In this document: piece after piece, positions 42,901-48,900 of the stretch
Position numbering within the stretch: the stretch's first letter is position 1
Layout of the letters: each line of letters starts with the position of its first letter
Assembly: GCF_019703515.2 (NCBI RefSeq)
Contig: NC_059387.1
Coordinates: forward strand, 33,946,877 to 34,010,876
Direction of reading: 5' to 3'
DNA: 64,000 nt
Source: Myxocyprinus asiaticus
Lineage: Eukaryota; Chordata; Actinopteri; Cypriniformes; Catostomidae
Made by a program: the position numbers and the translations under genes
Notes under the pieces: generated by a model
The model's database searches: none
What the model saw: the letters and a program-made list of their open reading frames with translations, nothing else
What the model was told of the DNA's origin: nothing

Positions 42901-45900
42901 ATCTTGGGTCTGATTTGATTATTTTCTGTAGTTCATTGACAATTATATACATAGCTTTGAAATTAGATATTTTAGGTATGGGGTAAAGGGTTACTTTGTA
43001 TAATTGCTTTAATATATGACCATTTTGGTTTGGTACCCTGATAGCGTTTGAAAGGCATTACACCTTGTAATAAGTGTAAGAGTGCTACTGATTCTGTACT
43101 GTAGGTGATGAATTAACTACATTTACAGGTGGTTAATGTGTGGATATAGTACTCTAAGACAGCGGTTCTAGCTTGTATGGCACCCTGGGCGAAACGCTTC
43201 AACACGCCCCCAAATTTGTTGACCGGGTGGGGGGGGGGGGTCTCATGCTGCCCCCCCGCAAGATGCCACCCTGGGCAACTGCCCATGTCGCCCATGCCTA
43301 AATCTGCCACTGCTCTAAGATTATCTGGTGTAGACCCAAATTTCACTGCGGCAGCAATGAATTGTGCTAAATATACAAAGATGATATTTTCTCACTCATC
43401 CTATCAGTCTTTTCCCTTTTTCACAGCAAACAGATGAACAGTCAGGTGTTGACATGATGTCATCAGGGTCTGAGTATGGTTATAACCAAGCTCAGTTTAC
43501 ATTAGGCCATTCAACTCAGCGTGCAATGATGATGCGTCAGAAATCTATGGGTGAGTTTAAATGCTGCAGTGTTGATTAAATGAATAGTTCACCCAAAAAT
43601 TCTGTCATATTTTACTCACCATTATGTCAGATCCAAGCTTCTATTTTTCAATACAATGGTAGTTGATTGTGACTCACTTTCAAGTTTATAAAAGTATCAT
43701 AAAATTATTTCATGGCCATTGATTTGAAGTTGTTTTACTTGTCTTATCTGTCCAAAGTAGTGACTGAAGAAGAGAGGGTACATCTGCATCCTGCTATGAA
43801 GTTGTCCCGCAGCCTTTCTGTGCCAGGACCAGAGGATATACCCCCTCCACCAGACACCTCAGCGCCTGAGCCGCCCCTGTCTGCCGGTGGCCACACAGAC
43901 AGGAGAGCAGCACCAACACATTTTTATGGTGTCCCACCTCTGCCTCCATCACACAATCCATCTCACAGCCAGACACAGCACAGAGTCCAGCCCAACAGCA
44001 GGGTAAGAGCTTGCTACTTTCGGCAAATGTCCTAAGAAGTGATAACTGTAGGGCTTTTAACACTATGCTAAACTAGAGACTGTATAGAATGAGATGGGTC
44101 TCTGGTCACTTATGAATGGGAGTAATCGTAGGGATGAATATGGGGGCTCTTGGAATGGAAGTTCCGCCTTACAGTCAAAAGAGCCAAACACCTTTTTCAT
44201 AAAGATGTTGCCTCTCATTTTTATTGAGAATGTGCATACACATTAGCTGGACAAGCCTCAAAAATAATTTTCTTTAGCATCATCTGAGCCAAAAGAACAC
44301 AATTTATGATAAGAAGTGTTGTCAGACTTTATTGCTGATTTGAAAGTTATTTGCTTGTAATCTTGACAAACCGTTTTGGAGATTTCTGTCTTTTCCCATT
44401 CCAGTAGATAAGAGCTGAACTTGTATCCAATATCTGTACCTGTGTAGAAAATAGGTTACTGCAAGCTGCCCGGAGGTGTTACTAACATGGACACCGAGTG
44501 ACTTAAACCCTTGGCTCAACCCTGGGTTAACATAATTTTTAACCACAGGTTAAGGCTAATTTTAATCATGGATTAAGCAGCGTTTCACATATATAATATC
44601 CAAAAGGGGTTAGCACCACTTTCAACCCTGGGTTATGAAACTTTTTGGTGCTAACCCTGGATTGCGAAGCCAAACTGAACGGCAATATGCATTTAAGCAC
44701 ATTAACCCAGGTTTACCTACATACAGTGTGAGATCTCATTACCAGAATACCCAAGATTAATTACTAAACCAAAGTATGAATAGTATAAAACCATGGTTTT
44801 AACCCTGCTAAAAAATCCATCTTAACCAGCTTGCAATTCCCATGCTGGTCTAAGCTGCTTAATGTTGGTTAGTGCTGGTTTGGTGCTGGTCTAGCTGGTG
44901 GATCAGCATAGCCATGCTTTTCACCATCAAAACCCAGCTGGTGAAGTTGGTTGACCAGCATGGTCTTTCAGGTGTAGCTAGTTTAGCTAATTAAAAAGCC
45001 TGGCAGGGTCAGCAGCACACCACCATGTCATGCTGGGGGACCAGCACACTCAACATTAGCTGGCGACCAGCAATGCTGGATTTTTTAGCCGGGAAATGAC
45101 TCAATTTCAAGTGTGAATTAGATTTTTCATATCAGATTTTAGTTCTTTATTGTCAGGTGCGAGATTTGCTACCATGATATATTTATTGAAATGTTTCGTT
45201 ATAGGTGGAAACTGATACCAGCAAGAAGGGCGGAGCAAGAATTGGTGGCCTGAGGCATGGCTATAGCAATGCCGTGCCTCCCTCTGATGTAGGTGCCAAG
45301 CAGTCCACCACACAGCGGAACCAAGGGCCAGTGGTCGTCAAGATCGCAGGTCGGCAGGTTGGGAAGGGGCTGTTGGTGAAACAACGCAAGGTGGAGGAGA
45401 CTACAAGCAGTGTTGATAAAAGTTCCATTTCAATCCCAACGATTATTGTTAAAGCGCCATCTACCAGCAGCTCTGGGCATAGCAGTCGTGCAAGCAGTGA
45501 GGACACAGAGCCTCCTCCTGAGCTTAACAAAGAGCAGGAGGAGGGTAAGCCTCCAAACTCAGTGACTACTCCTACACCCACTCCACCTCAACCACCCAAT
45601 AAACCGACAAAACTGGAATCTTTAGGTAGGAGCACAGCACAGCGTGAACGCGAGCATTACCGTGATTCCCGTCAGAGAAGCGCCTCTTTCTTCTATTCTT
45701 CTGAGGAGGACATGTTAGATGAGCAGGAGTCTACTGAGACTTCAGCCGAGACTAGCTCCTCTGTTCGTTTGAACCGTTCCAAATCTATCGATGAGGGCTT
45801 AATCTCTGGTGATGCCTTAAGCATGCCACCTGCATTTGGGTTGCCACAGTATGCATCAGCTACATCTCATCAGGCCACTACTTTCATCCACCCGTTGACA

Positions 45901-48900
45901 GGAAAAGTTCTAGACCCAACAAGCCCTCTTGGACTAGCGCTGGCAGCAAGGGAACGAGCGCTGAAAGATGACCGTCATACACATAAAGAGGAACGACACT
46001 TTGGTCGGCAGCTGTCAAGCACTGGAGTCTTTCCTTCCGCCATCTCCCCACCCAAACAGGAGCCAGTTCCTCCCTTCTATAACTACCAATCACAAACCTC
46101 ACTCTACCTAAGTGACGCACCTCCAACATCAGGTGGGCCGGTACCCCAGAGTCGCCCCCAGTCTCCTCGGATGTTGCGACTGAGTGGTGGTGGGATGGAA
46201 AGTCTGGAGTGGAACGAAAAGAATGTAGCGGATAGAGACGAAAGAGGGGCTACCAAGGTGCGGTTCACCGAAAATCAAGTGAATCAGTACCAGACTCACC
46301 TTCAAGACAGGGACAACAGAACAAATCAGTACCAAACTTACCTGTTTGACAGAGAGAGAGAAGGGCACAAGAGGATACCACCCAAGCCCCCGCCCCGCAG
46401 GCCATCCTTTCCAGGCAAGGAAAGTGAACTCAGCAGAGCTGGTAAAAGTCCTACTAGCAATGCCCAGGAGACAGACAGGGCAGGACAGAAGACGGGAGAC
46501 AGGGAAAGAGAGAGCGGAATGGAGAGGGAGGTAGAGAAAGATCTAAAGAGAGGAGGAAATCTAGGAGATGGAGATGTAATGGTACTTCCACCTCCAGCAC
46601 CTTCTGTGGATGTGGACGATGAGCTTGTGTTTGCAGAGCCTCTACCACCCCCAATCCAATTTGCCAACGGAATAGAAATCGACATGCACGGAATGATAGA
46701 ATATAGTCAAAAGCATATGGAGGTGTCAGGATCGCAGTCACTCAAGGAGTCCCTGCAAATGCTGCCCAAACCCTTGCAAGACTCCATGTCCCTGCCAGTC
46801 AACACTAATGCTGACTCTCAGCAGACACTGATCCATCCTTCTGCAGTTGTACATCCATTTATTTTCCCACCGAATCCTCTGATACACCCTCCCCAGCTGT
46901 GTCCCAAAATACCAACCCCAAATCCACCTCAATCCCAACTCCCAGTTTATTCCCAACCTCCACAACATCTGAACACCATCCAACCACAACCTTTACCTTC
47001 GCCACAAGCGGGAGACTCTGCCACATCTAGTATTACATCTTATGACAGTGAGGTGGCCAATCTTACTCAGTCTGCTCTTTCCCCATCTCTTCCTTCTCTG
47101 CAAACCTTCCCGTCTTCCAGTTTGCCATCTGCCCCTCTGCATCAGACTCTCCCACTTTTCTACCCACCGCAAGGCCACAGCAATGTGTCCCTTTCATATC
47201 AAACCTTGGCTGCAACTGCAGCTGTAGTAACTGTCACCACAACAATGCCTTTGGAAAGCTTGTCATCAGTTGCAGTTGCAGGTGACCGATCTCTGAAGGG
47301 CCATGATTGGCCAGAAGCTGTGGTAGATTCTGGAATTGAAGAACTGGATAGTCACAGCAGCAGTGATCATCATATGGAAAACCTTGTGAGGGAAAAAGGA
47401 GGAGGACAAGAGAAGGAAAGAGGAGGAAGAAGGCGAGAAAGCATGGAGAGTGGGATTGTTGGGGATGGGTTTAAAGGCGACAGACGAGTGTCTCCCGATT
47501 CATCACTTTCTCACACAGAGAAATTCGCTCAAAAAGTAAACAGTGCTCAGAACAATACACACACGCACAAATCCAAATCTCCAAACCTTCCGCCCACCAA
47601 AACACACTTGCACAACATGTCAAAGTATCGTGGACATGCAGAGAATGGGCGGACCGGACCATCACTACAGCGGCAGGCAAGCACAGCTCCCGACATATAT
47701 AGATCAAGGGAAGAGCATGAACTGGGAAGAGGTGGCTATACCGCAGTGAAGATGCCACCATTTATGGACCGCCGTCTGAAGTCACCTCTCTCCAGCGTTA
47801 AAGCCAGCATCATTAATGAACTGAGCAGTAAACTACAGCAGTTTGGTGGTTGGCAGGGCCAGGGGCCACAGCAAATTCACAGGTAGAGCATCTTGGACAC
47901 ACACACAAACACTCTTGCTCTTACTAGGGTACTGTAACCCACTCATAGTGTAATCTCAACATGGACAAGTGCAAGTTTATTGACACAAATGCCATTTTTC
48001 ATGAAATACCTTGTATGTACATACCTTAATATACCTTAATATGTTTATTAGTTGTTCCTGCCAAGGAAAGCATTATTACTACACTGCAAAAAAAAAAAAA
48101 AGAAAAAAAAAAAAAGAAAATCGCTACTCAGTATTTTCTTGTTTAATGTAAGCATTAAGACAAAATATTGAGATGTTATGCTTAAAACAAGAAAAAGCTA
48201 TTTGCTTGTAATCTTGTTTTCCCTTTGAATTAAGTTTATTTTTCTTACTCTATTTGCAAATTCTTATTTTATGCATAAGCCTCACTACATTTTATTAGAT
48301 TTCTTTATAGTATCTTATGCCTTTTTCAAGTAAATGTATCTTGTTTTAATGGTGTTTAGATATTTTTACTGGACAATAGGGGTGTAACGGTACATGTATT
48401 TGTCCCGAACCATCACGGTACTGACGTCTCTGTTCGGTGCATGCAGTCAGATGAAAAATACATCTGACACAGGCGATCCACACTCCAATCCAGAAGGGGG
48501 CATGCGCGGTAATGCAATGCTGTTTGCTAACCGCCACAACAGGAAAAAGAGCAGAAGAAGAAGAGACCATCTATGCACCAACCCAAAACAAGAATGGCTT
48601 CTCCTAATGCACAAGTTTTATTTTTTATTATTCTATTTATTTTGTACTTTTATAACACAAGAGATGCTTTTCAGTTTTGTAGCTGATTGTGACCAAATAT
48701 TTTTTATCAACCCTACAAAAAAATATGGCCTATGCAAGAGTGCATTCTGTTTTCTGCTTAGTGCTTAATACACTAAAGGAGGCTGTACTGTACCAACTAC
48801 CTCAGGGGGGACTAAATTAGGGTGACCATACATCCTCTTTTTCGGACCTTAAAAAAAGCGTCCGGGCAGGATTTTTAAATTCACGAAAATGTCCAGGATT

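Noticed and set aside
43113..43437. Open frames around 43.1-43.4 kb
   Set aside because: The region is a short repeat related to the GGCGGCC element; the only supported coding is exon 22 from 43427.
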